DNA of 64,000 nt. Source: JAJTHB01 sp033763775 (lineage in GTDB: Bacteria; Pseudomonadota; Alphaproteobacteria; Rickettsiales; SXRF01). Below, one piece after another: positions 33,041-41,767 of the stretch; the stretch's first letter is position 1, and every line of letters starts with the position of its first letter. The position numbers and the translations under genes were made by a program. Where the stretch lies: the NCBI GenBank assembly GCA_033763775.1, contig JANRJW010000003.1:1-64000 (forward strand), given 5' to 3'. The notes under the pieces were generated by a model. It made no database searches, was not told the origin of the DNA, and saw only the letters and a program-made list of their open reading frames with translations.

Positions 33041-33370
33041 ATGGCTTTACCGGATCTTGAAACCGCCCACACCCATGCCATGAAGCTGGTGAAGAACATT
33101 CTCAGAGATGATAGGGCAAATGATGCGCTGCCTGAAGGGTTGGAAGATGCACTAAAGAACATTGCGGCGCTCAGGCTTTCGCCGGATACTGAGAATCGTT
33201 TTGACTCTTACTACGCTGACATGGCTAAAGGTAAGCTCAAAGCTGATCAAGGAATCGTTGATGATATTGGCAGCAGGCTTAAAATAGATCAAATAGTGGA
33301 TATCTATGATAACGCCATCACCGAAATGCTGAAAGCCAACGGCTACGGCACAGGCCGCGGTGCTGCTTAA
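33041..33370 (+). CDS. Small protein of unknown function
   Basis: 109 residues, mixed helical and acidic, with no membrane segment or motif I recognise. It has an AGGAG site before the ATG. It runs convergent into prfB and overlaps its end by four bases. Function unknown. Confidence 0.55.
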   Translation: MALPDLETAHTHAMKLVKNILRDDRANDALPEGLEDALKNIAALRLSPDTENRFDSYYADMAKGKLKADQGIVDDIGSRLKIDQIVDIYDNAITEMLKANGYGTGRGAA

Positions 33371-34483
33371 ATCTTTTCGACTTTCCCCTTAAGCCTATCC
33401 GCCAGCGCAGCGCTCATAAACGCCGTCAGATCGCCATCAAGCACGCCCTGCGTATCGCTGGTTTCATATTCAGTGCGAAGATCTTTCACCAGCTGGTAAG
33501 GATGCAGCACGTAAGAGCGAATCTGATGCCCCCAGCTATTATCGGTTTTCTGGGCGTTCAGTGCATCAGCTTTTTCCTCGCGGATGCGTAGCTCGCGCTC
33601 ATAGAGCCTTGCTTTCAGCATCTGCATCGCCTCGGCGCGGTTGGCGTGCTGGCTGCGGCCGCTTTGACACTTCACAATAATGCCGGTAGGCATGTGCGTA
33701 AGCCGCACGGCGCTTTCCGTCTTGTTCACATGCTGGCCGCCCGCACCGCCGGAGCGCATCGTATCCATCTGGATATCGCGATCTTCGATTTTGATTTCAA
33801 TCTTATCATCAATCACCGGATACACCCACACCGAGGCAAAGCTGGTGTGGCGGCGCGCATTGGAATCAAACGGCGAGATGCGTACCAGCCGGTGCACACC
33901 GGATTCAGTTTTTGCCCAGCCATAGGCATTATGGCCGGCGATTTTGATGGTGGCCGATTTAATGCCCGCCGTATCGCCCGCGCTTTCATCAATCAGCTCG
34001 GTCTTAAAGCCCTGCTTGCCTGCCCAGCGCATATACATACGCAGCAGCATGCTCGCCCAATCCTGCGATTCTGTGCCGCCTGCCCCGGCATTGATTTCAA
34101 TAAAGCAGTCATTGCCGTCCGCCTCGCCGGAAAGCAGCGACTCAATGGAAAGCCGCGAGAGTTCTGCCGCAATCGCGCCAAGGCCGGCTTCTATCTCCGC
34201 CAGCATCGCCTCATCACCACCACTCTCTGCCAGTTCTGCCAGCTCGAACTGCGCCTTGAAATCACCATCAAGCCGCGTGTAGTTAGCAATCATGCCATCA
34301 AGGTGGTTGCGCTCGCGAAGCAGCGCCTGCGCGCGCGCTGCATCACTCCACAGCGCCGGATCTTCCGAAAGTGCATTCAGCTCTTCAAGACGCCGAACAG
34401 CCTGATCCCAGTCAAAGATACCTCCTCAGCGTCTGCTGCGACTGCTGGATTTCTCTGGCTAGGTTTTCTATTTCTGCTTTCAT
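33367..34483 (-). CDS. prfB: Peptide chain release factor 2, with +1 programmed frameshift
   Basis: Total about 371 residues: 23 codons from the ATG at 34483 to CTT (34417-34415), then a skip of T34414 and 348 codons to 33367. RF2 motifs are complete: SPF in VRISPFDSNARRH and GGQ in MRSGGAGGQHVNK. RF2 reads TGA and TAA, and the frameshift at its own TGA is the known autoregulation. It is convergent with the small gene on the other strand. Confidence 0.96.
34411..34426 (-). promoter_or_regulatory. prfB +1 frameshift site
   Basis: The minus strand reads AGGAGG TAT CTT TGA C, the standard RF2 arrangement: internal Shine-Dalgarno three bases before the slippery CTT, then an in-frame TGA followed by C. 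Low RF2 lets the ribosome slip +1. Confidence 0.95.
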
Positions 34484-34604
34484 GGCTTGCGCTTTTAGTC
34501 AAAAAATCGTGTGATTACAATTAGAAATACATCTCGACCGATGGCTTAATAGAACATTAGCATTTTATTAGTAAAATATTATATTATTAAAGGATTCAGC
34601 CATC

Positions 34605-37484
34605 ATGAATGTTCGCTTACCTGATTTGTCTCAGTCCAAACAGGGCTTTTCATTAATTCAAATGAGTATTCTTCTGTCGGCGTTGGCGATTATCGCTGTT
34701 GCGATAATGCCCGGGGGAGATAGTGCCAGCAATGCTGAGCGAGAAGCCACCACACGTGAACGCATGGCAGCGATTGAAGAAGCAACCAAAAGCTTCATGG
34801 CAGCAAAATTACGCAGACCATGCCCGGCCAGCGGTCAGGAAAGGTTTGATTCAGATTCAGGAACCAATGAAAACTGCTCAAGCTTTGATTTCAGCAGCAA
34901 TAGAATAAATGTGGTGGCCGGCACTGTGCCGACAGCCACGCTGGGTCTATCGCCGGAAATGGGGCTGGATGGCTATGGTCGCAGAATGATGTATGTGGTT
35001 GATAAGCGCGCCATCACCACATCCACCTCCACGCCGGTTTCCAGCCCGCAAACCTGTTATGACATGACGCTGCATGAACTAGTCGGTGAAATTCAGCTGG
35101 CTGATAGCCTGAGTGATCCCCCTACTGATCAGGTTATGTGGGCATTAATATCTTATGGCAAAGATGGGCACGGCGCTTTTAGGCTTACCGGCTCTGACAT
35201 ATCTGATCGTACCAATACAGTGCCCTCTGGCACCGATGAAATGACAGAATATAATGCCTTTGATCTAAGCGGTAGCGTTGGCTTTGGCGATGCAATTAAT
35301 TCAGATATCACAAACGGCATGCGTCTCTTCAGAGCGCCTTCGACAGCCACGTTCGATGATCTGGTATGGACGGATGAAACCACCAAAAATACCTGCTGCC
35401 TTGGCCGCTCCTGCCGTGGCTACGGCTTCAGGCTTGAACGTAGTGACAGCACAACAGCTAATGCCAACACACTGCGAACTGCCGGCAGCCTTTCAGGCCC
35501 GCCACCAGTTATCACCACGATCACCAGTGGCAACATGACCACCGGAGATATTAATGGCGACGGTATTCAGGATATAGTTATCAGCCACACGGCAACTCGT
35601 AACGGCACGCCCAACACGCCATCCAACATTGTTTATGTGGTTTATGGCAGAAAATATGGCTGGCAACTCCCCACCTCAACAACCGACCGTATAACACTTG
35701 AATCTCTAACCAACACTACCCTTACAGCAGCACAAAATATTACTGCAATTTCTAGTGAATCACCAGCAGTTGTCACATATAGCGGGGCTGATAGCTTTGC
35801 CAATGGCAATACAGTGTATATTGATGCTACGACCGGAACAACAAGCCTGAACAGAAGAACATTCCTGATCAGCAACGTTGACACGAACAATAACACATTT
35901 GAACTGGTCGGCTCCAATACCAGATCAGAAGTCCACGTCTCCAATACCGGTACAGTTCGTGGATTTACGGGCGGCTTAACCGGTTTCAGGATTGAAGAAA
36001 ACTCAGTCGTAACCAGCGTTGCTCCGAACGTGGGATTCGGCATGACCCTTGCCGCCGGCGACATCAATAACGATGGGTTTGATGATATCGTCATTGGTGG
36101 CGGCGCAAGATTTTATGTGGTTTTTGGCGCCGCAGTGAATACGAACCTGCTTACCTCTAACATCGGTGCGGGAAGCGCTCCTTTCAATGGATTTATTATA
36201 CGCACCTATGGCTGGCGTGAGCTCTTTCCCGGCGCCATTGCCATCGGCGATGTGGATGGCGACGGCAATAAGGATATTTTACTGACGGAAGATCATCAAG
36301 GCGTCAGGGATGCAACTAACTTCGGCACCATGTATGTCGTGTACGGAAAAAGCGGAACAGACTTCGGTAGCGCCGTGACCGTAACGGATAACGGCGCCTC
36401 CGTAACACAGCGAACCGTTACTTTGAGCAGCTCCATCGCCCATGATGTAGGTTTCCGGCTATGGACCACCAACCGTACTACTGACCCACTTGGTGCCAAC
36501 CTGATGAACACACAATCAGACATGCAGCCCATGGCAATTGGTGATCTGAATAATGACGGCAAAGACGATCTTGTTATCGCCAGCGGCACTACTAGCGTGA
36601 CACGAGGCCTCTACATTATCTGGGGTCGAAACCGCGCCACCACAACTGCGGCCGCCACCGCTTCAGCCTCGATCACTGCATTTGGCTCAGGCACATTTCC
36701 CGGTGCGGCCACGGGTGTCGGAAACCAGCACAACTACGACGTCTCGACAAGACGTGCGGCCGCCAATCGTTTTGACTTGCTGAACATTACCGTCTCGGGC
36801 TTTTTAAGCCTTGGCTCCAGCATGCATATCGCAGACATGGATAATGATGGTATTGACGATCTGCTGCTAGCCAATCTGCGCTATGCTTATATTTACTATG
36901 GCAAAAACAACAACGATTGGACAGCAACTGGATTTGACATCACTTCCAATAATTCTGGTCGCAAAACAGTGTTTGATCTCTACAGCTTGCCAGCCATCAA
37001 TGGCCTGAGCCGATCACCCAACGCGAACATGCTCGCGATGGACATCTCTGCCGGTGATGTCAATAACGATGGCAGGATGGATCTTATCATCGGCAGCGTT
37101 GATTCCGCCGTTACAAACGGTACCACCACACGCACCAGAGCTGGCATAGTTGTCGCCTTTTTTCAACCAGCCACCGGCTTTGCAACCACCGTGAACCACA
37201 CCATCAACTACTCACTTAGTGGCTTTGTCAATGGCACCACTGGTATCGTTTTCTACGGTCCGGATATCCACTCCTCCATCAGAAAACCAAGACTTGCGGA
37301 CATTAATGGCGACGGCGTTCAGGATTTTATTATAGCTGCACCGGGATTCCCCTGCAGCTCGCAAGGCGTCTGCACTGTTGGCACACACACCGCTCGCGGT
37401 TCAACCTTTGTTGTGTTCGGACGCAAACAACGAGACTGGACACTACAGGAAGTAGATCTCAGCCCAACAGCAATCTTTCAATAA
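34605..37484 (+). CDS. Prepilin-signal protein with FG-GAP beta-propeller repeats
   Basis: 959 residues. Residues 11-35 carry KQG|FSLIQMS and a hydrophobic helix, a type IV prepilin signal with Gln where pilins have Glu at +5. A pseudopilin-like helix (to ~65) and a small Cys-containing domain follow. Then FG-GAP repeats with Ca-binding D-x-N/D-x-D-G loops are visible near residues 314, 484, 547, 645, 743, 817 and 897, about seven, enough for an integrin-like propeller. It is likely a surface adhesin or minor pilin-type tip protein; that is an inference. No pilus genes are nearby. Confidence 0.8.
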   Translation: MNVRLPDLSQSKQGFSLIQMSILLSALAIIAVAIMPGGDSASNAEREATTRERMAAIEEATKSFMAAKLRRPCPASGQERFDSDSGTNENCSSFDFSSNRINVVAGTVPTATLGLSPEMGLDGYGRRMMYVVDKRAITTSTSTPVSSPQTCYDMTLHELVGEIQLADSLSDPPTDQVMWALISYGKDGHGAFRLTGSDISDRTNTVPSGTDEMTEYNAFDLSGSVGFGDAINSDITNGMRLFRAPSTATFDDLVWTDETTKNTCCLGRSCRGYGFRLERSDSTTANANTLRTAGSLSGPPPVITTITSGNMTTGDINGDGIQDIVISHTATRNGTPNTPSNIVYVVYGRKYGWQLPTSTTDRITLESLTNTTLTAAQNITAISSESPAVVTYSGADSFANGNTVYIDATTGTTSLNRRTFLISNVDTNNNTFELVGSNTRSEVHVSNTGTVRGFTGGLTGFRIEENSVVTSVAPNVGFGMTLAAGDINNDGFDDIVIGGGARFYVVFGAAVNTNLLTSNIGAGSAPFNGFIIRTYGWRELFPGAIAIGDVDGDGNKDILLTEDHQGVRDATNFGTMYVVYGKSGTDFGSAVTVTDNGASVTQRTVTLSSSIAHDVGFRLWTTNRTTDPLGANLMNTQSDMQPMAIGDLNNDGKDDLVIASGTTSVTRGLYIIWGRNRATTTAAATASASITAFGSGTFPGAATGVGNQHNYDVSTRRAAANRFDLLNITVSGFLSLGSSMHIADMDNDGIDDLLLANLRYAYIYYGKNNNDWTATGFDITSNNSGRKTVFDLYSLPAINGLSRSPNANMLAMDISAGDVNNDGRMDLIIGSVDSAVTNGTTTRTRAGIVVAFFQPATGFATTVNHTINYSLSGFVNGTTGIVFYGPDIHSSIRKPRLADINGDGVQDFIIAAPGFPCSSQGVCTVGTHTARGSTFVVFGRKQRDWTLQEVDLSPTAIFQ

Positions 37485-37564
37485 CTATTGCTAACCAACA
37501 AGATACTGGCGCATCTTGACGCCGCATTCGGCATGGCCAGCTTGGCTTTCGACCTGAGCTGGCA

Positions 37565-37588
37565 TAGCCAATAAAAGTTTATTGGCTA
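37565..37588. terminator. Bidirectional terminator between the FG-GAP gene and PBP1a
   Basis: TAGCCAATAAA and TTTATTGGCTA form a perfect 11-base stem with a two-base centre, between two convergent genes. The short AT tracts at both ends serve either direction. Confidence 0.55.
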
Positions 37589-37601
37589 CAAGCAAACAAT
37601 G

Positions 37602-40187
37602 TCAGTATAGCCCGCCCGTGCCGCGACGATTAATGCTTGGATCCTCTGCGCCAATTTCTTCAGATGGCGATGGCGCAGTTATATTGATATTCTCGCCTAT
37701 CGGGGGCGCAGCAATACTTCCGCCCATATCCATGCGCTGATGAATCCCTGCCGGTTGTTCATCGCGCCCTGGCACAAAAATTCCTACGCCGGTAATCACC
37801 GCCTCTTCCACGACTTTTGATTCTGCGCCGGCGTCGCCAGCCATCTCGGGCGCAAGGCCAGTTGCAGCATCAACGCGCGTCAGCTGAATACCGGGCGGAA
37901 TACGAAATGGCGCATTGGACACATCCGCCAGCGCCTCTTTCATGAACGCAATAAAGGCCGGCAGCGCGACCGAGGCACCAGTTTCTTTGGCGCCCAGCGT
38001 GCGAGGCTTATCGTAGCCTACATACACCCCCGCCACCAGATCCGGGCTAAATCCCACAAACCACGTGTCCAAACTGTCATTAGTGGTGCCCGTTTTACCT
38101 GCAACAATTTTACCTATCTCGCGTGAGCGCGCGCCAGTACCACGTGATGCCGCGCCCTGCAATATCGACACCATCTGATACGCCACCCGTGGATCAGCCA
38201 CCTGCTCGCGATCATCCCCCGGCAGAGGCGGCAGCAGCGCTGCGCTATTGGCAGGAATTTCGTTAAGCTGACAGCCTGTGCAGGCGCGCTGGTCGCGGCG
38301 GTAAATCGTTTTACCATGGCGATCATCAATGCGCTCAATCAGCGCCGGGCTGATACGGCGGCCACCATTCACCAGCATACCGTAAGCATTCGCAAGCCGT
38401 ATCAATGTTGTTTCGGCGGTACCCAGCACAATCGAAAAATTACGTGGCGGTTCATCGTACACACCAAAACGCTTGCCCACTTCCAGCACGCGATCAATGC
38501 CCACCATCTGCGCCAGTCGCACCGTCACTGTGTTACGTGATTTTTCTAGCGCCGTGCGCAGCGTAATCGGCCCCAGATATTCATCCTTATAATTTTGTGG
38601 CCGCCATGCCGGTTGCCCCGCCCCCTGACTCAGCTCAACCGGCGCATCCAGCACCACCGTGCCCGGGGTAAAGCCATTTTCCAGCCCCACCAGATAAACA
38701 AACGGCTTAAATGCGGATCCTGGCTGTCTGCGCGCCTGTGTCACACGGTTGAACTCCGTGCCGCCATAAGCATAGCCTCCGGCCATTGCCAACACTTTCC
38801 CGGTATGCGGATCAAGCACCACCAGCCCACCATTAACTTCGGGTATCTGCTGCAGTTGCCATTCACGGCGGCTATCTTTATCAGCGTCTTTTTTCTGCTC
38901 GCCAGCAAGCGCCACCAGCACAACATCACCCAGCTTAAGAATATCCGAAGGCCTTCGCACCTCAGGCCCCTGCTGGCCGTCAGCAATCACCCTTCGTGTC
39001 CAGCCCATGGTAGAAAATGGCACCACCCCACGACTTTCATCCTCAAACATAATCTGCGCGCGCTTCTCATCCAGCGCGGTCACCATCGCCAGCCTCTGCC
39101 CGTGGAAAATATGATACGCATGCTGCCTGCCAAGCGCCGCAAGCCGCTCTTTCCAGTCATAGGCTTTAGCGCCGAGATTAGGTATGTGCGCGATAGGGCC
39201 GCGATAGCCGCGCCTGCGGTCATAATCAATCAGTGCCTTACGCAGTGCGGCGTCTGCCTGTTTTTGAAGTACGGGATCAAGTGTGGTTTTTACCACCAGG
39301 CCGCCCTCATACAGCACATTTGAGCCATACATCTGCGCCAGCGTGCGGCGAACCTCTTCGGCGAAGAAATCGGCCTGCGCTATCTCACTGGTATCACGTC
39401 GCCGTAGCACAATCGGCGCCTGTTTGGCCGTCTGCGCATCTGCTGCATCAATATAACCTTCTTCATGCATGCGATCGATCACCCAATCGCGGCGAATTTT
39501 CGCTTCTTCATAATTCCTGCGTGGGTCATACAGCGCCGGCCCTTTCGGCTGCGCTGCCAGCAGCGCGACCTCTTCGATACTCAGCTCTTCGAGTGATTTA
39601 TTAAAATAACTTTGCGCCGCGCCTGCCACGCCATACGAACCAAGACCGAGATAAATCTCATTCAGGTACAGCTCGAGAATCTTATCCTTGCTGTACACAT
39701 GGCTGATGCGCATCGCGAGAATGGCTTCTTTGATTTTGCGCTCAAAGGATTTTTCGCTTGTCAGCAGGAAATTTTTGACAACCTGCTGAGTAATGGTTGA
39801 TCCACCCACCAGTGATTTACCCTGCCCGTAGTTGACAATATTATCACGCACCGCGCGCGCAATACCGGTGATATCAACACCGGTGTGCTTGTAAAAATTC
39901 TTATCCTCCGCAGAAATAAATGCATGAATCACACGCTTCGGCACCGCCTTAAGTGGCACGAAAACACGTTTTTCTGTCGCATATTCCGCCAGCAACTTGC
40001 CATCCGCCGCATAGAGCCGCGTAACATTCGGCGGCTCATAGATGGCAAGCTGGGTATAATCAGGAAGATCCTGGCTGAAATGCTCAAACAGCATCACCGC
40101 CACAATCGCGCCCAGAATAAATACCGTCAGCATCAGCGACATCAGCCAGCCGAAAAGCGACCCCATGGCTCTAAAAAATCGCTTCAT
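37602..40187 (-). CDS. mrcA: Penicillin-binding protein 1A
   Basis: 861 residues, bifunctional peptidoglycan synthase. One membrane anchor (about 12-35), glycosyltransferase block SAEDKNFYKHTGVD with catalytic Glu and GGSTITQQVVKN, an OB-like linker, and transpeptidase motifs SxxK in PGSAFKPFVYL, SRN in EKSRNTVTVRL and KTG in GKTGTTND. Its ATG overlaps the amidase stop by four bases, so both envelope enzymes share a message. Confidence 0.95.
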   Translation of the reverse strand: MKRFFRAMGSLFGWLMSLMLTVFILGAIVAVMLFEHFSQDLPDYTQLAIYEPPNVTRLYAADGKLLAEYATEKRVFVPLKAVPKRVIHAFISAEDKNFYKHTGVDITGIARAVRDNIVNYGQGKSLVGGSTITQQVVKNFLLTSEKSFERKIKEAILAMRISHVYSKDKILELYLNEIYLGLGSYGVAGAAQSYFNKSLEELSIEEVALLAAQPKGPALYDPRRNYEEAKIRRDWVIDRMHEEGYIDAADAQTAKQAPIVLRRRDTSEIAQADFFAEEVRRTLAQMYGSNVLYEGGLVVKTTLDPVLQKQADAALRKALIDYDRRRGYRGPIAHIPNLGAKAYDWKERLAALGRQHAYHIFHGQRLAMVTALDEKRAQIMFEDESRGVVPFSTMGWTRRVIADGQQGPEVRRPSDILKLGDVVLVALAGEQKKDADKDSRREWQLQQIPEVNGGLVVLDPHTGKVLAMAGGYAYGGTEFNRVTQARRQPGSAFKPFVYLVGLENGFTPGTVVLDAPVELSQGAGQPAWRPQNYKDEYLGPITLRTALEKSRNTVTVRLAQMVGIDRVLEVGKRFGVYDEPPRNFSIVLGTAETTLIRLANAYGMLVNGGRRISPALIERIDDRHGKTIYRRDQRACTGCQLNEIPANSAALLPPLPGDDREQVADPRVAYQMVSILQGAASRGTGARSREIGKIVAGKTGTTNDSLDTWFVGFSPDLVAGVYVGYDKPRTLGAKETGASVALPAFIAFMKEALADVSNAPFRIPPGIQLTRVDAATGLAPEMAGDAGAESKVVEEAVITGVGIFVPGRDEQPAGIHQRMDMGGSIAAPPIGENINITAPSPSEEIGAEDPSINRRGTGGLY

Positions 40188-41359
40188 GGCAACACCGCCG
40201 TCTGACGTTTGAAATATTCCTCAATCCCTTCAGCCAGACCAGCCACCACTTTCTCGCGATACGAACGGGTTCTAAGCAGCTTTTCTTCATCACGGTGCGA
40301 AAGAAAACCAATTTCCACCAGCACCGACGGAATATCAGGCGCTTTGAGCACCGCAAATCCAGCAAATCGATGGGTGTTCTGCAAAAGCCTTACCTTATCG
40401 TTCAGCGCCGATACCAGCGTGTCAGCGAGCGTTGCTGAATTATTCTTGGTTTCACGCTGCGCCAGCGAAATCAGAATACCCGCCACATCCTCGCGCTCGC
40501 CGGAAAGATCAATCCCGGCAATCACATCTGCCTTGTTTTCCCGCGCGGCAAGCGCCTCGGCTTCTTTGTCGGAAGCTGTTTCAGACACTGTGTATACCGA
40601 AAGGCCGCGCGCCTCATCATTGGGTGCAGAATCCGCATGAAGCGAAAGAAAAATATCACCGCCGGCAGCGCGTGCGATCACCACGCGCTCGCGCAGCGGA
40701 ATAAATTTATCGCCCTCACGGGTCAGCACCACTTTGAATTTGCCGGTTTTAATCAGCCGGTTCTGCAGCGCGCGGGCATATTCAAGTACAATATCCTTCT
40801 CCCGTGTGCCTCGCGGGCCAATCGCGCCGGGATCCTGCCCGCCATGGCCGGGGTCGATCACCACCACCGGTTTTTTCTTTCTGGCGGCCGGTGCTGGCGG
40901 TTTTTCCTTTTGTTCAGCGGGTTTTGCTGCGCCTGCAGCAGCGCTTGCCTGCGCAGCACTGATTGCTGCACCCGCCGCAGAAAAACGAACCGTAAGCCTG
41001 CCTTCGCGACCGTCATAGCGGTGGCTGGCAATCGAAATGCCGCTTTTCAGCTCAAACACATAACGCACCGTCTCCGGATCAAAGCGCCCACTACGAGCGG
41101 CCGTTATCAAGCCGCCTTCATAATTTCGCGGCAGGCTTAACTGCGGCGGTGCATCCCTGCGCTGCATGTCGATCACCAGGCGGTGGGGGTCGCCCAGAGT
41201 AAAGAGCTTGTAGCCATTGAGACCCTTCTGATAAATCGTGAGGGTTTCCTGCCCATCCTGCCCGCGCACCAGCTCCATCGGCTGGCTGCTGGCAACCACT
41301 GGTTTCGGCGCCAGCATGACACCCATCAGCGATAGAACAAGAAAAGCTATGTTTTTCAT
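40184..41359 (-). CDS. amiC: N-acetylmuramoyl-L-alanine amidase (AmiC-type)
   Basis: 391 residues from the ATG at 41359, with a signal peptide ending near PVVASS. An N-terminal AMIN domain (~28-120) is followed by an Ala/Lys/Pro linker and an Amidase_3 domain with zinc His in VVIDPGHGGQDPGA, the SLHADSAP block and LVEIGFLSH. It cleaves septal peptidoglycan for daughter separation. Followed directly by PBP1a. Confidence 0.93.
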   Translation of the reverse strand: MKNIAFLVLSLMGVMLAPKPVVASSQPMELVRGQDGQETLTIYQKGLNGYKLFTLGDPHRLVIDMQRRDAPPQLSLPRNYEGGLITAARSGRFDPETVRYVFELKSGISIASHRYDGREGRLTVRFSAAGAAISAAQASAAAGAAKPAEQKEKPPAPAARKKKPVVVIDPGHGGQDPGAIGPRGTREKDIVLEYARALQNRLIKTGKFKVVLTREGDKFIPLRERVVIARAAGGDIFLSLHADSAPNDEARGLSVYTVSETASDKEAEALAARENKADVIAGIDLSGEREDVAGILISLAQRETKNNSATLADTLVSALNDKVRLLQNTHRFAGFAVLKAPDIPSVLVEIGFLSHRDEEKLLRTRSYREKVVAGLAEGIEEYFKRQTAVLP

Positions 41360-41767
41360 TTGCTTGCTTAAAATATCGCGCGTCTCCCTGACTGTTTTAT
41401 TCTTACGCAAAAAAAACGCCAAAGTGAAGTTGCTTTATTCATCTGTTGTATAAAAAAAAAATCACAGTATAGTGAGCTGGCTGCAAAAAATAAGTTTTAC
41501 AGCAAGGAATTAGGCAGGCGTCTTGGTGAGTTTTTGCCCTCGCAAACCCGAAGAAGCCTGTGAGGAAACACGACGTAACAAAGGATGATCGCGACTCTTT
41601 TTCAGCCAGTCGCCAGTGAATTATCAATGAGACACTCTCCCACCCATCGTTACCATGCCCCGCCAGTACACCTTGAATGGTCTGCTGCCCACGGTGCTGG
41701 ACGCATGTCAGGTGATGGCTCCTAGTTAGCTGGTGGTTGGCCGGGGTCGCTCACGAAAGGAGCACTC
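41360..41767 (+). promoter_or_regulatory. rne promoter and long 5' leader
   Basis: About 408 bases separate the divergent amiC and rne. TTGTAT at 41446-41451 and TATAGT at 41468-41473 (16-base gap) could start an rne transcript with a ~290-base leader. Long RNase E-sensitive leaders are known for rne autocontrol; whether this leader has such a fold is not shown. A GAAAGGAG site precedes the start codon. I see no CDS in it. Confidence 0.45.

Noticed and set aside
34412..34483. prfB as a broken gene
   Set aside because: The TGA is in the complete programmed +1 frameshift context known for RF2.
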